Shown: one piece after another, positions 5,392-6,548 of the stretch | Numbering within the stretch: the stretch's first letter is position 1 | Layout of the letters: the number at the start of each line of letters is the position of its first letter | Assembly: GCA_028278465.1 (NCBI GenBank) | Contig: JANQEF010000152.1 | Coordinates: forward strand, 1-6,548 | From: Dehalococcoidia bacterium | GTDB lineage: Bacteria; Chloroflexota; Dehalococcoidia; Lucifugimonadales; Lucifugimonadaceae | Reading direction: 5' to 3' | DNA length: 6,548 bases | The notes under the pieces: model-generated | The model's input: the letters and a program-made list of their open reading frames with translations, nothing else | Databases searched by the model: none | What the model was told of the DNA's origin: nothing | Position numbers and translations under genes: made by a program

Positions 5392-6135
5392 TTGTCTGAC
5401 GAACAACGCACGGCGCTGATCACCGGCGCCTCCCGTGGAATAGGCCGCGAGTGCGCCATCCGGCTTGCGGCGCTCGGCCACCGCATCGCGGTGAACTACA
5501 ACAGCCATCCTGAGGACGCAGACGAGGTCGTCAAGACGATCACTGAGGCCGGAGGCACCGCCGTGGCGGTCGGCGGAAGCGTCGCAGAGCGAGCCGCCGT
5601 TGAGAAGATAATCGCGGAGACCGAAGAGGCGCTCGGACCCATCGAGATCCTCATCAACAACGCCGGGATCATCTCCGACTCGCTGCTGATGCGCATGAAG
5701 GATGATGACTTCGACCGCGTGATGGACACGAACCTGAAGGGCACTTACTACTGCAGCCGGCTCGTTGTGCCCGGGATGATCAAGAAGCGCTGGGGCCGCA
5801 TCATCAACGTCTCATCGGTGGTCGGGATTCGCGGCAACGCGGGCCAGACCAACTATGCCGCCTCGAAAGCTGCCGTCCACGGCTTCACGAAGTCACTGGC
5901 GAAAGAGGTGGCGGGACGCAACGTCACGGTGAACGCCGTGGCGCCCGGATATATCCGCACCGCGACTACTGATGTGCTGAGCGAGAAGCTGAAGGACACC
6001 GTTCGCGCGTGGATCCCGATGGGCCGGTTCGGCGAGCCTGAAGAGGTGGCGCCGCTGATCGTGTTCCTGTGTTCAGAAGATGCACGCTACATCACCGGCG
6101 ACGTAGTTCGGGTCGACGGTGGAATGGCTATCTAG
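5392..6135 (+). CDS. fabG: 3-oxoacyl-ACP reductase FabG
   Basis: FabG is an NADPH-dependent short-chain dehydrogenase that reduces 3-oxoacyl-ACP to (3R)-3-hydroxyacyl-ACP in fatty-acid elongation. In this 247-residue protein the cofactor loop is TGASRGIG (11-18), followed by NNAG (89-92), the tetrad Asn114, Ser142, Tyr155 and Lys159 (YAASK), and the C-terminal YITGDVVRVDGGM (233-245). Arg133 and Arg176 lie 22 residues before and 21 after Tyr155, as do the ACP-docking Arg129 and Arg172 of E. coli FabG, which favours a true ACP-linked reductase over a general SDR. Start: TTG at 5392 is forced, because TAA (5389-5391) lies directly before it in frame and no ATG occurs before the cofactor loop. 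The Shine-Dalgarno is weak. The gene sits 99 bases after plsX, with an inverted repeat in the gap, and 48 bases before the FabL-like gene, so it is probably co-transcribed with the latter. Confidence 0.93.
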   Translation: MSDEQRTALITGASRGIGRECAIRLAALGHRIAVNYNSHPEDADEVVKTITEAGGTAVAVGGSVAERAAVEKIIAETEEALGPIEILINNAGIISDSLLMRMKDDDFDRVMDTNLKGTYYCSRLVVPGMIKKRWGRIINVSSVVGIRGNAGQTNYAASKAAVHGFTKSLAKEVAGRNVTVNAVAPGYIRTATTDVLSEKLKDTVRAWIPMGRFGEPEEVAPLIVFLCSEDARYITGDVVRVDGGMAI

Positions 6136-6183
6136 AGCCGGGTGACGCCGCTCGCTGCAGCGGTCCGGCGGGTCGTGCCTCAT

Positions 6184-6548
6184 ATGCCAGACCAGACGCA
6201 ATCAGACCGGTTCAGCGGACAGGTCGCGCTGGTCACCGGCGGATCACGCGGGATAGGCAAGGCGATCTGCCTCGAGCTTGCGCGGCGCGGCGCGTCTGTC
6301 GCCTTCAACTACCTGAAGAATCACGAAGCTGCGAAGGACGCCGAGGCCGAGATCGCCGCGACCGGCGTGGAATGCGCTCGGATCAGAGCGCATGTGGGCG
6401 ACGAAGAGGCGGTCAAAGGACTGATCGAGCAGGTCGTCGAACGGTTTGGCAGGCTCGACATCTTGATCAACAACGCCGCCTCCGGCGTGATGCGTCCCGC
6501 CACCGAGCTGTCGCCGAAGCACTGGGACTGGACGATGGACATCAACGC
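6184..6548 (+). CDS. fabL: Enoyl-ACP reductase III (FabL-type SDR), N-terminal part cut by the window end
   Basis: An open frame from ATG 6184 runs off the right edge after 121 complete codons, about half of a FabL of about 250 residues. It begins with a short polar leader and the Rossmann cofactor loop TGGSRGIG (18-25). The diagnostic stretch is NNAASGVMRPATEL (96-109) followed by HWDWTMDIN (113-121), which closely matches the NNAASGVLRP...HWDWTMNIN region I recall from Bacillus subtilis FabL. Ordinary FabG proteins have NNAG at this point. FabL reduces trans-2-enoyl-ACP to acyl-ACP with NADPH, the last step of each elongation cycle, and is known for being insensitive to triclosan. The catalytic Tyr/Lys lie beyond the window. 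The start has only a weak upstream GCGGG; GTG 6175 is an in-frame alternative. Its place right after fabG supports the fatty-acid role. Confidence 0.85.
   Translation, partial: MPDQTQSDRFSGQVALVTGGSRGIGKAICLELARRGASVAFNYLKNHEAAKDAEAEIAATGVECARIRAHVGDEEAVKGLIEQVVERFGRLDILINNAASGVMRPATELSPKHWDWTMDIN

Noticed and set aside
6148..6163. Small hairpin/palindrome (CGCTGCAGCG at 6153-6162) between fabG and the fabL-like gene
   Set aside because: A 10-base palindrome is too short to call a site in GC-rich DNA, and no T-run or promoter element accompanies it.

Overview
The window is a GC-rich stretch of bacterial chromosome with every gene on the plus strand. Its gene mix is an enolase-superfamily dehydratase, a TrpB2-type enzyme, a short beta-propeller protein and a fatty-acid synthesis cluster with MaoC-type dehydratase subunits. 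This suggests a Chloroflexota-like lineage (for example the SAR202/Dehalococcoidia side), but that assignment is inference from gene content and has no marker-gene support here. No mobile element, CRISPR array, tRNA or rRNA was seen.

Left half (1-3295): this is a loose series of metabolic genes that do not form an obvious pathway. In order they are the 3' end of a mandelate racemase/galactonate dehydratase-like enzyme (1-280), a complete stand-alone tryptophan synthase beta-like protein of the TrpB2 type (402-1760), a small RDD-family membrane protein of visibly different base composition (about 1812-2540), and a 236-residue protein with five beta-propeller repeats (2585-3295). A very GC-rich, palindrome-dotted segment (about 1862-1920) forms the start of the RDD reading frame and may not be native coding sequence.

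Right half (3315-6548): this is a type II fatty-acid synthesis cluster. A good sigma70-like promoter (TTGCCC, 17 nt, TACAAT) lies in front of two small hotdog-fold genes that overlap by ATGA. The first is a FAS1-like/HadA-type subunit without visible catalytic residues, and the second a MaoC/HadB-type subunit with an intact Asp/His hydratase motif. They are followed by plsX (phosphate acyltransferase), fabG (3-oxoacyl-ACP reductase, forced TTG start) and, cut by the window end, a second short-chain dehydrogenase carrying the signature of FabL, enoyl-ACP reductase III. Together these supply the ketoacyl reduction, dehydration and enoyl reduction steps of chain elongation, plus the acyl-phosphate branch to phospholipid. 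fabD, acpP, fabF/fabH and rpmF are not in the window.

The most interesting points are the HadAB-like dehydratase plus FabL composition of the fatty-acid cluster, a chain of two tiny ATGA-coupled open frames leading into plsX, an 18-base inverted repeat between plsX and fabG, and the odd origin of the RDD gene's 5' end. I found no clearly undescribed biological system.
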